Positions 27,083 through 35,297 of a DNA stretch of 64,000 bases are shown one piece after another (the stretch's first letter is position 1; each line of letters opens with the position of its first letter). The DNA is from Gemmatimonadaceae bacterium (GTDB taxonomy: Bacteria; Gemmatimonadota; Gemmatimonadetes; Gemmatimonadales; Gemmatimonadaceae): positions 62,001-126,000 of the forward strand of contig DASQFN010000079.1 in assembly GCA_035633115.1 (NCBI GenBank), written 5' to 3'. A program made the position numbers and the translations under genes. Below the pieces are notes generated by a model, which worked only from the letters and a program-made list of their open reading frames with translations, was not told the DNA's origin and did not search any database.

Positions 27083-27562
27083 ATGAATAGATATCACGCG
27101 CCTGGTTGCCCATTCTGCGGACACGGAACCGAGGAAACGAAATTCGCGGAGTCAGACAATTTCATGGCGATTTGCAATATCTCACCCATCCTGCCCGGCC
27201 ATTCGTTGGTGATTCCGAAATGGCATGTACATGGCCTCATGCACCTGAGCAACTCTGAACTGTGCGAAATGAACGTCTTCGCCAGGAACACGATGAGTGT
27301 CCTCGTGAAGGCGTTTGCCGCGGATAGCTTTAACTGGACGATCCAGGACGGTGAGGGGGCGGGCCAGACGGTGGCGCACTTGCATTTGCATTTGATTCCG
27401 AGGACGGCCAATGATTTGCCGAACCCTGACGACTGGAATCTCCGCCTTCGCGATAGCCCGTTGACGGCCACAACTAAAGGCAACAGGCCCATCCTTACTT
27501 CAGCGCAGATCACGGATTTTCTTAACAGAGTCAGGGCCGCCGGTCGCCCTGTGAGCAACTAG
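27083..27562 (+). CDS. HIT family nucleotide hydrolase/transferase
   Basis: The 159-residue protein has the histidine triad HLHLHLIPR with preceding GEGAGQTVAHL, the N-terminal FMAICNISPILPGHSLVIPK and CPFCGHG at the start. HIT enzymes hydrolyse or transfer nucleoside phosphates (for example AMP from adenylated amines or Ap4A). It lies 85 bp after the dikinase operon in the same direction and could clear a nucleotide product. A GTTAGGC motif 8 bases before the start could be an integron-like end. Confidence 0.9.
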   Translation: MNRYHAPGCPFCGHGTEETKFAESDNFMAICNISPILPGHSLVIPKWHVHGLMHLSNSELCEMNVFARNTMSVLVKAFAADSFNWTIQDGEGAGQTVAHLHLHLIPRTANDLPNPDDWNLRLRDSPLTATTKGNRPILTSAQITDFLNRVRAAGRPVSN

Positions 27563-27622
27563 CCCTTTGGCGCTCTTAATAGCGGCACATGTGTTGTCTC
27601 GTCGGGCCAAAAAAGGCTGACT

Positions 27623-28933
27623 ATGGATGCTGCTCTAAAGAAGGTTGTGCGCGTTTTTCTCGCATCTCCCGGTGATGTTCTGAACGAGCGCGAGCGGGCT
27701 GGCGTCGTCGTCGAAAGCCTCAATCGCACTCTGGAATCTGAGCTTGGGATACGCATCGAGCTCATCAGATGGGAGACGCACGTCGCTCCGCTGATGGGAA
27801 GGCCGGAGGAAGTCGTTTTGGAAGGCGTTCGGATGAGTGAGTCGGACGTCTTTGTTGGGATTCTGTGGCTGAGATTCGGAACTCCGACTGGAGGCGTAAG
27901 GCCCGAATCAGGTGGGCCAATCCTCTCCGGCACCGAAGAGGAATTTCACCTCGCCTACGAGTCTTGGAAGCGAACTGGGCGACCGCAGGTGATGTTCTAT
28001 CGCTGCACGAGACCGCCCGAGGATATTCGTTCCTTGGAAGCAGATCAATATGGCAACGTTGCCCGGTTCTTTGCGAGGTTCGAGCATAACCAAGAACACC
28101 CAGGATTGGTTGGAACGTATTCTGAACCAGAAGAATTTGAAAGACGGCTTCGAGAGGATCTGACTCATGTCGTGCGGAGGCTTGCGTCAGGAGGACCATC
28201 GACACCGCGCTTTGACCTCAGCACCACTCATCGCGGTTGTGGTTTCGACAAATTGTTCCTACCTGACTACAACGACGAGAGAAGTTCGGCTAAGCGCGAG
28301 GCTCTTCTACAAGCGAAGAAGATACGCATTATCGGATATTCCGGGCACGCGTTTCTAGCGTCAATCGGACATCGCTATCGCAATGAGCTCGTTGCCCGAC
28401 TTGATAGCGGAGCATTTGTTTCTGCGGTGCTGACAAACCCTTGGAGCGAAAGGGGCCTCCTCATCTCCATGGCCGAAGCGGATCCGGTGACCCATGCAGC
28501 ATTGTACCGCGCCTATGCGACTGGTGACTGCTCGGCCATTGACCCCATAGCCCTGATTGAGCGCGCTGCGTGGTACTCCCTAAAATTCAGAAACAGTGTC
28601 GCTGGAAGCAGACGCCTAATTGAGTCCTACCCTGGGCAGGTACAAATTCGACTTACGGACCATGAGCTACCGGCCGCCGTTCTGTTGACCGAGACGCTCG
28701 GCTTCTTCGAACCATATCTTCATGTCGATTCGGATGTCCGGCTCAAGCGAACCATGCTCACGTTTGATATGCAGATCGCCACAAGCTCCTATCTATACCA
28801 ACACGCTAGTAACTTTTTTGATTTCCTCTGGCTGATCTCCGAGCCATTTCAGGAGTTTTTTGATCACGAAGAATCGCATAAGAAGCGACTGATTGACGCA
28901 TTAGCGAATAGAGGTGCCACTTGGAGAGATTAG
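27623..28933 (+). CDS. DUF4062 domain protein
   Basis: Residues 8-120 carry DUF4062: RVFLASPGDVLNERERAGVV, IRIELIRWETHVAP, SDVFVGILWLRFGTPTG and SGTEEEFHLAYESWK. This TIR-like fold is often found in NTPase or defence proteins. The remaining 300 residues include a segment like KKIRIIGYSGHAFLASIG and a long helical region, with no P-loop. No function is established; a sensing or signalling role in defence is inferred from the fold and from neighbours. Confidence 0.8.
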   Translation: MDAALKKVVRVFLASPGDVLNERERAGVVVESLNRTLESELGIRIELIRWETHVAPLMGRPEEVVLEGVRMSESDVFVGILWLRFGTPTGGVRPESGGPILSGTEEEFHLAYESWKRTGRPQVMFYRCTRPPEDIRSLEADQYGNVARFFARFEHNQEHPGLVGTYSEPEEFERRLREDLTHVVRRLASGGPSTPRFDLSTTHRGCGFDKLFLPDYNDERSSAKREALLQAKKIRIIGYSGHAFLASIGHRYRNELVARLDSGAFVSAVLTNPWSERGLLISMAEADPVTHAALYRAYATGDCSAIDPIALIERAAWYSLKFRNSVAGSRRLIESYPGQVQIRLTDHELPAAVLLTETLGFFEPYLHVDSDVRLKRTMLTFDMQIATSSYLYQHASNFFDFLWLISEPFQEFFDHEESHKKRLIDALANRGATWRD

Positions 28934-28981
28934 CTCAAGAGATTAGCTCTACTTGCCTTGGGTCTTTCCCGGATAGCAGTT

Positions 28982-29557
28982 TCACTCGGGCCGAACGGTG
29001 GGCCTTGCGGACCCCGCCGAATCCGGCAATGTCTTCATCGCCAGCGTACCTATGGGCGTAGGTTTTAGAGCGCCCGTCTCGACGTTGTTAATCATCCCGT
29101 TCATGAAATGCACAAACGCATTCATGTAGGTGTCCTGGCAAATCTTCTCCCGGAATAAGTCCCTTGCTTCACGGCTAGAGCCAAGAAAGCTTGCAATCCA
29201 ACGCTGCCAAGACTCCCAGTACAAGGCGTCAGTGCGGTTCGGCCGCAGCACGTGTGTGTAGTCGTGGAATACCGTCTCGAAGAGGTTGAAGTGGAAGTAA
29301 ATGAATGCTTGGCGGCGAGCCTTCTCCAGCGTCTCGTTCGACCTTTGCAGAGCAACTGGGTGATCATCGTAAATCGCCCACAGCTCCGGCCGATTAGCCA
29401 GCTGCCGGTTGATGTCAAACAGCGCATTCATATACTGATTCCGCGAGGTATAGCGCACTCCAGTTTCGCTGTATCGCCAGTTGCGCAGTGCAACAAAGAG
29501 TGAGATCACCAAAGAAATACCCGCGACCACGATAGACAGAACGCTTGGAGAATCCAC
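28982..29557 (-). CDS. Hypothetical membrane-anchored protein
   Basis: The 191-residue product has one N-terminal transmembrane helix (VLSIVVAGISLVISLFVALR) followed by a helical cytoplasmic part rich in aromatic residues (FIYFHFNLFETVFHDY, ALYWESWQRWIASFL). It resembles a widespread type of small membrane protein annotated as hypothetical. It converges on the DUF4062 gene from the opposite strand and diverges from the SET gene. Confidence 0.65.
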   Translation of the reverse strand: MDSPSVLSIVVAGISLVISLFVALRNWRYSETGVRYTSRNQYMNALFDINRQLANRPELWAIYDDHPVALQRSNETLEKARRQAFIYFHFNLFETVFHDYTHVLRPNRTDALYWESWQRWIASFLGSSREARDLFREKICQDTYMNAFVHFMNGMINNVETGALKPTPIGTLAMKTLPDSAGSARPTVRPE

Positions 29558-29652
29558 TTGGCGGCCCTTCCTGAGGTGAACTGGTCAATACCGTGATCAA
29601 CACTCGAGGTACGGAGATAGCTGCGCCAGTGGACTTGTCAAGGAGGGCAACG

Positions 29653-30135
29653 ATGTGGGCTACCCGAACGGCGGTGCAGGAGTCTCCGCTCCACGGTCTT
29701 GGTGTATTCACGCTCGAGCCGATACCGAAAGGCAAGATTGTATCTATCTGGAGGCGGTTTGTTCTGTATACGGAACGTGAGTACGTGCATCTGAGCCTGA
29801 AAAGCCCCGAGGTGCGTCGTAACAGTGTTCGCTTGGTGGGCACATACTTTCTTCACCAGCCCGGCGGGTCGCTTCCGGACGACTACATCAACCACGCAAG
29901 TGATCCGAACCTAATCTGCGTGGCGGGGGTGCTAATGGCGCGGCGCAACATCGATTGCGGCGAAGAGCTCACCATCGACTACCGTGTCTACTACAGCCCG
30001 ATCACAGCCGAGCCCTTCATTGATAGTGCATCGGGGGTTTGGATTGCCGGATCCTCACCGCGAGAGGCGCTCTTGCGAGCCTGCCAGGCTGTTGTCGAGC
30101 TCCTCAGCCAGGCAGACGATTGGAACGGCGAGTAG
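29653..30135 (+). CDS. SET domain protein (putative lysine methyltransferase)
   Basis: The start was chosen at ATG 29653 because a strong ribosome-binding site (AAGGAGG) lies six bases before it. The 160-residue product has the SET elements SPLHGLGVFTLEPIPKGKIV, YINHASDPNLICV (NHxxxPN-like) and GEELTIDYRVYY. SET proteins methylate lysines of proteins. Bacterial members are uncommon and usually accessory, in line with this island. The target is unknown. Confidence 0.85.
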   Translation: MWATRTAVQESPLHGLGVFTLEPIPKGKIVSIWRRFVLYTEREYVHLSLKSPEVRRNSVRLVGTYFLHQPGGSLPDDYINHASDPNLICVAGVLMARRNIDCGEELTIDYRVYYSPITAEPFIDSASGVWIAGSSPREALLRACQAVVELLSQADDWNGE

Positions 30136-30141
30136 AATGCT

Positions 30142-30573
30142 TTGCCCCACGCTTGCAGCGAGTGGCGTTTAGGAAGGTATGACGCAGCTGACGGACAGGG
30201 ACGGACGTATCAGATCAAAGTGCGGTGTGTTCCCGATCTGAATGCGGCTACCTCTTTCGATGTTAAAGACCCGGAGCACAATTTCGGCGTTCTGATAGGC
30301 GCGTTGCTGTGCGACGGAGTGGATCTCGATCCTCAAGATCCGCTGCTGATCTGCACGCGGCGAATAGTTCAGCGGCGTAATTCGCTGGTTCATGCCAAAG
30401 CGAAGGAAACCCCGGGGATATTACCACCTGAGCCGCGATCGGGGCGGCCCTGTCTCGACGAAGCTCAAGAAGCAATCTCTGATTGTGAATCTTTCTTAGA
30501 ACGCTTTCCAACTTTTGCTCCTTCGGCGAGGGAACTCGACCCCGCCCGCGTGCGGGCTAACACGACTATATGA
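30142..30573 (+). pseudogene. Nuclease-like fragment (YDA...QIK motif)
   Basis: The frame encodes RLGRYDAADGQGRTYQIKVR followed by SFDVKDPEHNFGVLIGALLC, which looks like the core of a PD-(D/E)XK-type protein (Asp...Q-I-K) seen in restriction-associated domains. A tail resembling a HEPN signature follows (RRNSLVHAKAKE). There is no sensible N-terminus, so a 5'-truncated gene is likely. It lies between the SET gene and the IS110 remnant. Confidence 0.4.
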
Positions 30574-30654
30574 AGTTGAAAGTCATTCATGCCGCGGTGA
30601 GTCGCGGCGAGTGAGAGAGAGGCACAGCTTCACCGAATCACTCTCGGGAGGCTG

Positions 30655-30880
30655 GGATGACTTTCGTCGGCTGGATTTGCATAAGCGCTATGTCACCGTG
30701 TGTGCGCTGGACTGCACAGGTGGTGTCGTTGGCGAGGTGCGGCGGATGCCCGTCTCGCTTGAAACTTTGGGCGATTTCCTCGCGGTTCTCACCGGGCCGG
30801 TGACTATTGCGATGGAAGCGACGCTCTACTGGCAGGGCTGCACGATCAGCTCGAGGCGCTCGGACACGTCGTCCGCCCTG
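30655..30880 (+). mobile_element. IS110-family transposase remnant
   Basis: The translation FRRLDLHKRYVTVCALDCTG, then VTIAMEATLYW, matches the N-terminal DEDD RuvC-like domain of IS110 transposases. A frame change near 30830 is needed to continue into LHDQLEALGHVV, so it is broken. It stops at the junction with the thiC copy; the rest of the element is absent. IS110 elements insert without typical inverted ends. Confidence 0.65.
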
Positions 30881-30966
30881 GGAATCTCTTCGCGCTCGGC
30901 GACGAAGCGCATTGCGTCGGTGATCTCGCCCCGACGCGCGTAATGCATCTGCGTGCGTGCTTCCAT
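30880..30966 (-). pseudogene. thiC 5' fragment (second copy)
   Basis: The first 28 or so codons of thiC ([20 protein letters not shown], then VAEREEI) are repeated here on the minus strand with only a few base changes from 15663-15750. The copy ends abruptly at the IS110 remnant, so no full ThiC can be made. Confidence 0.9.
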
Positions 30967-30970
30967 TGTT

Positions 30971-31063
30971 GACTCCCTACGCCGGTACTAACCGGATCAG
31001 GTTATGAGGGACTTTCTCAGCGTTCGCGCACCGCTTGTCGGCGAGGCGACGCACCCCTGTCAT
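30971..31063 (-). ncRNA. TPP riboswitch, duplicated copy
   Basis: On the minus strand the conserved thi-box parts recur: GGGGTGCG, CTGAGAAAGTCCCTCATAAC, then CTGATCCGGTTAGTACCGGC and GTAGGGAG. The optional stem between GGGGTG and CTGAGA differs in sequence from the copy at 15.8 kb, while the aptamer core is nearly identical. It controls only the truncated thiC fragment, so it is an orphan. Confidence 0.85.
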
Positions 31064-31153
31064 TGCTTTCTAATGTATAGGGTGTGCGTTGGAGTGGAAC
31101 CACCGTGTGGTTTTTGATTCGCCTGAAACGCCGCGGTCCGGCGAGGCTAAGGG

Positions 31154-32173
31154 ATGCCCGATTCGATTGTGCGGGTTCCGGAGCGCCAGCTCGGCCGCCG
31201 AACGGACCCCTCGAAGAGGTATGGGATTCTGGAGCAACTCCGGCATCGATTGAGCACCCTGCATTACAGCCCGCGTACGGAGCAGGCGTACTGCGACTGG
31301 TTGCGGCGATTTGTACTGTTCCATGGCCGGCGTCATCCGATCCAGATGGGTGAGGCGGAGATTGCTGCGTTCCTGACGAGTCTGGCTGTCGAAGGTCGAG
31401 TAAGTTCATCGACCCAGAACCAGGCGCTCCATGCGCTCCTGTTCTTCTATCGTCACGTTCTGAAGCGCAATTTGCAGCATCTTGACGGCATAGCTCCGGC
31501 TAAGCGGGGGCGCAGGTTGCCAGTGGTGCTTTCGGTTGGCGAAGTTCGCCACCTGCTGGCGCACATGCGTGGTGTTTCGAGGCTCTGCGCAATATTGATG
31601 TACGGAAGCGGCCTGCGGCTTGGTGAATGCGTGTCGCTCCGGGTGAAGGATGTCGATCTCGAGCGAGGCGAGATCATCGTGCGTTCCGGAAAAGGCGATA
31701 AGGATCGACGCGTGCCGTTCCCTTCAGCGGCAAAGCGCGCTTTCGCCGCTCAGGTCGACCGAGTGACGCGCCTCGCGGCGAGGGATCGCGCATCAGGTGT
31801 GAGAGGCGCCGCTCTCCCCAGTGCGTTGGGTCGAAAGCTGCCGAATGCCGAGCGAGAGCTGGGGTGGCAATGGGTGTTCCCCGCGTCGCGGACCTACGTC
31901 GAGCGAGAGGCGGGTCACCGCCGCCGGCATCACTTGCACGAGACCGCTGTGCAGCGCGCCGTGACTTCAGCCGCTCGGTCGAGTGGAATCCGGAAGCGCG
32001 TAACCTGTCATGCACTGCGTCATTCGTTCGCGACCCATCTCCTGGAGAGCGGCTGCGACATTCGAACGATTCAGGAGTTGCTCGGGCATTCGAGCCTTCA
32101 GACCACCATGATCTACACCCATGTTCTGAATAAGGGCGCGATGGGAGTGCAAAGCCCGGCCGATCGGCTTTAG
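31154..32173 (+). CDS. intI: Integron integrase IntI
   Basis: The 339-residue tyrosine recombinase has Arg155 (YGSGLRLGECVSLRVKD), His286 and Arg289 (CHALRHSFATHLLESG), His312 (LGHSSLQTTM) and Tyr321 (IYTHV). It also has the integron-specific insertion near residues 236-270 (GWQWVFPASRTYVEREAGHR, then RRHHLHETAVQRAV), which other tyrosine recombinases lack. The SAM-like N-terminal domain is complete (LSTLHYSPRTEQAYCDWLRR). It is transcribed toward the cassettes, unlike class 1 integrons. It lies 90 bp after the duplicated riboswitch. Confidence 0.96.
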   Translation: MPDSIVRVPERQLGRRTDPSKRYGILEQLRHRLSTLHYSPRTEQAYCDWLRRFVLFHGRRHPIQMGEAEIAAFLTSLAVEGRVSSSTQNQALHALLFFYRHVLKRNLQHLDGIAPAKRGRRLPVVLSVGEVRHLLAHMRGVSRLCAILMYGSGLRLGECVSLRVKDVDLERGEIIVRSGKGDKDRRVPFPSAAKRAFAAQVDRVTRLAARDRASGVRGAALPSALGRKLPNAERELGWQWVFPASRTYVEREAGHRRRHHLHETAVQRAVTSAARSSGIRKRVTCHALRHSFATHLLESGCDIRTIQELLGHSSLQTTMIYTHVLNKGAMGVQSPADRL

Positions 32174-32452
32174 AACTCGCTGCTCCCTTCGGCACAGTTC
32201 GTGGCTCGATGCCGAGACACTGGATTCTGCTGAAAGATGCTCCGCTCTCCAAAAACGACACGCATTAGTAGGCTGCAAGGATTTTGCAGCAATTTCATTT
32301 TCTCTCCGCCTTGATGCGCTTGCGGTAAAGCATTTCCTGATGTGGAGTTCGGCCGGTCACGGCGAGTTTGCAGGCAATTGCAAGGCATCCGACGCTTGCA
32401 GTTTTCGCCACGGCTCCGCAGTCTAGGTCAGCAGTCCATTTAATAGTTAGGC
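32174..32452 (+). other. Candidate attI region
   Basis: The 279 bp between intI and the first cassette contain no gene and end in GTTAGGC at 32446-32452, immediately before the first cassette gene. In integrons with IntI in the reverse orientation, attI lies at the 3' side of intI, so the primary site is expected here. No DR-type repeats were clearly identified. Confidence 0.5.
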
Positions 32453-32459
32453 AGACTCC

Positions 32460-32843
32460 ATGCCATTCGAGCCACCTAAAATTCGTAAGCTGTTCCAGTC
32501 CCTTCGCGGAGCGTCGCGATTTGCCTTTCCCAGGCGGCGCGAACGCATCCAAGCGCCGGACAAGCACGGTGTCTACATCATCTTCTCTCCAAGGGGTGCG
32601 GTGCTACACGTGGGTCGTACGTTGCGCGGCAAACGTGGTCTTCGCCAGCGCCTGAAGAACCATCTGCATGGCTCATCTTCCTTCACGATCCAGTATCTGA
32701 AAGGCAAGGGATCGCGACTTCGGAGCGGGTATGAGTTCTCGTTCATCGAGATCTCGGACGCCCGCACGCGCGCGCTCCTCGAGGCGTATGCTGTCGGGCG
32801 CCTCTGCCCCAAGCATCTCGGCGTAGGCGAGAGCGCTGCCTAA
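32460..32843 (+). CDS. GIY-YIG nuclease domain protein (cassette 1)
   Basis: The 127-residue protein has HGVYIIFSPRGAVLHVGRT (the GIY-YIG strands, here GVY and HVG), then LRQRLKNHLHGSS, and an acidic catalytic candidate in RTRALLEAYAVGRL. Many GIY-YIG proteins nick DNA or RNA. The gene starts 7 bases after GTTAGGC and is the first cassette, likely the most recently inserted one. Its stop lies at the edge of its attC. Confidence 0.8.
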   Translation: MPFEPPKIRKLFQSLRGASRFAFPRRRERIQAPDKHGVYIIFSPRGAVLHVGRTLRGKRGLRQRLKNHLHGSSSFTIQYLKGKGSRLRSGYEFSFIEISDARTRALLEAYAVGRLCPKHLGVGESAA

Positions 32844-32935
32844 AGATGGTTGGTGCTGATGGCCGGGCTTGGGTAGCGGCGCCTGCGGCGCCGCATTCTA
32901 TATTTGAACGGCCACAGCGCAACCGAACGTTAGGT
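32844..32935 (+). other. attC site, cassette 1
   Basis: This GC-rich dyad region ends in GTTAGGT at 32929-32935, matching the GTTRRRY core. The inner part contains the strong hairpin GGCGCCTGCGGCGCC. The left core (expected RYYYAAC) is not clear. Confidence 0.55.
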
Positions 32936-32952
32936 GGCGATCCCACGTATCA

Positions 32953-33708
32953 GTGACGCACCTATTCTTCGATGATAGTCATCACGCTCAAGGAGAGTTT
33001 TCGCTTGGCGCATTCGTCGTTTTCGATGGCGACCCCAGCGAGAAAGTAAATCAAGCTCTTACGGCATTTGGTTTCGTGCCGGGGCAGGACGAATACAAAA
33101 GCAGCCATCCCCATGCAGCTGACACGCGTTGGATCGAACTCCGGCGGTTGCTGTATCGCATTGCGGGTGCAGCCACGATAGGCATCACCATCGCCCCTTA
33201 CGGTGACCGATCCAGATTCGGCTTACATACGTTGACAGGTCTCAATCACATTTTGAATGAGAATGTCATCTCGCGTCCCGTCGCGGTTTATCTCGATCAG
33301 GGCCTCTTTCAGTCCAAACACGAATTCGACAAGTGGAGGCGTGAGAGCGGTCTACCTGACGATATCGATCTAACTCCCGAATGCGATTCGCGTCGGGTCC
33401 CGGGCATTCAGGTGGCCGATCTTGTCGCGCACACCTGCGCAATTGCACTCTTAGGTCGCCTCGGTATCTCGGACAAGACGATCCACGACGACGAAGAGGG
33501 AGAATACCAACTGTCCTTTGAGATGTGGGCAAGGTTGCGCTACAATTTCTTCACACGCAACCTCACCGATCCTGAGCTGCAAGAGGAAGCTAGGCGAGGT
33601 TTGATGGATAGCCGCAATGGGCTTTACCTCGCCCCCGGATGCAACGAGCAACTAGTGCAGATGGCAGACGAACGTTTTGGTCGGACATGGCTCGGGTGTA
33701 TTCATTGA
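32953..33708 (+). CDS. DUF3800 protein (cassette 2)
   Basis: The 251-residue protein begins with a GTG, LFFDDSHHAQGEFSLGAFVV, the DUF3800 start with its conserved Asp pair. It continues VAVYLDQGLFQSKHEF and CDSRRVPGIQVADLVAHTC, where the (x)QxADLVA element is the family's last motif. DUF3800 has an RNase H-like fold and is frequent in mobile elements; activity is unproven. Confidence 0.85.
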   Translation: MTHLFFDDSHHAQGEFSLGAFVVFDGDPSEKVNQALTAFGFVPGQDEYKSSHPHAADTRWIELRRLLYRIAGAATIGITIAPYGDRSRFGLHTLTGLNHILNENVISRPVAVYLDQGLFQSKHEFDKWRRESGLPDDIDLTPECDSRRVPGIQVADLVAHTCAIALLGRLGISDKTIHDDEEGEYQLSFEMWARLRYNFFTRNLTDPELQEEARRGLMDSRNGLYLAPGCNEQLVQMADERFGRTWLGCIH

Positions 33709-33717
33709 CGCGTCGCC

Positions 33718-33813
33718 ACCTAACACTCGCTGAAGCTGACGGGCGATTTAGGGAATGCTCGCTTCGCTCGCATATTATCTGATTCGCCCGCAGCTTAGCT
33801 TGAGGCGTTAGCC
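33718..33813 (+). other. attC site, cassette 2 (96 bp)
   Basis: The left core ACCTAAC (33718-33724) is followed by ACTCGCTGAAGCTGAC, an imperfect dyad around GCTCGCTTCGCTCGC, and then CAGCTTAGCTTGAGGC and the right core GTTAGCC (33807-33813). The cores and the paired CGCTGAAGCTGAC / CAGCTTAGCTTGAG arms define a complete attC that can serve as reference for the array. Confidence 0.9.
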
Positions 33814-33849
33814 GGACACGCAGTTCTGGTTTCTGAGGTTTCAAACAAA

Positions 33850-34464
33850 ATGACTGTTCGAGAAGCACCGTGGTACCCGTCGCTCTCTCGGTACATCGTA
33901 AGAGACGATTTCGCCGTGGAACTGAGCCGCCCGTTTACGGACGCGAGCGGCGAGCGCATCAGTTCCGTTCCGAGCGTGTTTGTGCAGTTCCCTATGTGGC
34001 GCGGCGAACCGTTCGTTGACGACTTCGGGAAGAAGAGTGCGGCGATGGTCGAGTTACGGGGTGAGCACCTGTTCGCAGAACTGGCGATCCTCAGGCTTCT
34101 GGAGGAACGCGGCTGGGAAGGGCGCTGGGTAAACACGTACAGCGGGCGGGGTGAAGTGTGGAAGTACTTGACGGAGTGGCGCGACGTGCCGCGCCGAGAC
34201 CAAGTGACTCGGCCGATTCTTGATCAGAAAGCTGCGGCGCTTCTCGAGCGCATCGCGAGTACCTCTGGGTCACGATTCGCTGGGTGTTGGGACGTGTTCG
34301 CGTGGCGAGGCGTTGAGTGCGTGTTCCTCGAGGCGAAGAGACAATCGCCCAAGTACAAAGACCGAGTCAAGGATGATCAGGAGGGTTGGCTCCGCGCGGC
34401 ACTGTCATTGTCAAATACGGCGCTCAGTCGTGCGAGCTTCAGCTTTGTTCAGTGGGACTACTAA
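33850..34464 (+). CDS. VRR-NUC-like nuclease protein (cassette 3)
   Basis: The 204-residue protein has a C-terminal segment FAGCWDVFAWRGVECVFLEA, then KRQSPKYKDRVKDDQEGWLR, which follows the VRR-NUC pattern (D, ExK, then Q with W). The N-terminal 120 residues are unrecognised (SVFVQFPMWRGEPFVDDFGK). A DNA-cleaving role is inferred from the fold. The start has a plausible AT-rich leader after the attC of cassette 2. Confidence 0.65.
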   Translation: MTVREAPWYPSLSRYIVRDDFAVELSRPFTDASGERISSVPSVFVQFPMWRGEPFVDDFGKKSAAMVELRGEHLFAELAILRLLEERGWEGRWVNTYSGRGEVWKYLTEWRDVPRRDQVTRPILDQKAAALLERIASTSGSRFAGCWDVFAWRGVECVFLEAKRQSPKYKDRVKDDQEGWLRAALSLSNTALSRASFSFVQWDY

Positions 34465-34510
34465 GGTAGGACGACGGCCCCATGGGCATCAGGTTAACGT
34501 AACGTTAGAC
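34465..34510 (+). other. attC-like end, cassette 3 (degenerate)
   Basis: A short dyad is followed by GTTAGAC (34504-34510), matching GTTRRRY. No left core is clear, so this site may be shortened or damaged. Confidence 0.4.
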
Positions 34511-34528
34511 GGATTTTGATTTCAGGAA

Positions 34529-35260
34529 ATGACGGATAATAAGACCGAACTTAGCGTCCCGGCCAAGACACGGGCCGATTACGCGCTTGCTTTAGTTCGC
34601 GGAGCTATCTCGTCCGTACCAATTGCCGGCGGCATCGGTGCCGAACTGTTTTCAATTCTTGTACGCACACCCTACGACCGGCGGGCAGATGAGTGGATGC
34701 GGGAGGTGTCCGAGAGATTACGGAAGCTTAGCGAACAGGATGAGAGTCGATTCCGTAACCTGCTCGAGGACGAAGATTTCGCGAGCTTGATAATATCGGC
34801 GACTCAAATTGCCCTTCGAACCAATCGTACAGCCAAGGTGAGGCTTCTCGCGAACGCCGTCGACAATAGTGCCCGAGGTGTTGATATACCAGCCGATCTC
34901 CAACTCCTGTTTGTCAGATTCGTTGATGAACTGACGTTGACACATTTAGCGGTTCTTCGTTTTCTCCTGCGAAGCGCGGATAAGTTGGAAGCTGTCGATA
35001 GCTATGAGGAACTCTATGGTCTTTTTCTGCGCGAGATAACCGATGAATGCGAACGTGAAGAGTTTCGGTTGTTTTGTAACGACCTGCAGGCGAGAATGCT
35101 GGCTCGCTTCAGCGCTGGCCTAGATGACTTCCCCGGCGTTGCGTCCTCAAATGTGATCGTTACGGACAATTCTGGTGGCGGTCCAAAAATAGTAGTGACC
35201 GAGCTGGGCCGCCGGTTTCTCCGTTTTATAGAGCTCAAGAGCGCGACTCCCGCCGTCTAA
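34529..35260 (+). CDS. Hypothetical protein (cassette 4)
   Basis: The 243-residue product is unrecognised. It has a short hydrophobic stretch (ALALVRGAISSVPIAGGIGA), a helical middle (EWMREVSERLRKLSEQDESR, RFRNLLEDEDFASLIISATQ), a conserved-looking VDELTLTHLAVLRFLL and a final strand region GPKIVVTELGRRFLRF. The shape resembles small helical proteins common in integrons and restriction islands. The stop TAA is part of the attC left core. Confidence 0.65.
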   Translation: MTDNKTELSVPAKTRADYALALVRGAISSVPIAGGIGAELFSILVRTPYDRRADEWMREVSERLRKLSEQDESRFRNLLEDEDFASLIISATQIALRTNRTAKVRLLANAVDNSARGVDIPADLQLLFVRFVDELTLTHLAVLRFLLRSADKLEAVDSYEELYGLFLREITDECEREEFRLFCNDLQARMLARFSAGLDDFPGVASSNVIVTDNSGGGPKIVVTELGRRFLRFIELKSATPAV

Positions 35261-35287
35261 CACACGCTGAAGCTGAAGGCGTTAGCC
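35255..35287 (+). other. Minimal attC site, cassette 4 (33 bp)
   Basis: The left core GTCTAAC (35255-35261) and right core GTTAGCC (35281-35287) are joined by only 19 bases, ACACGCTGAAGCTGAAGGC minus the cores. Compared with the 96-bp site of cassette 2, the central hairpin is missing, so this is a deletion derivative. Confidence 0.8.
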
Positions 35288-35297
35288 GGACGAACAT

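Noticed and set aside
30515-30943. Full gene joining IS110 and thiC antisense sequence
   Set aside because: The frame crosses the IS110 remnant, a frame change and the antisense of thiC, so it is an accidental open frame.
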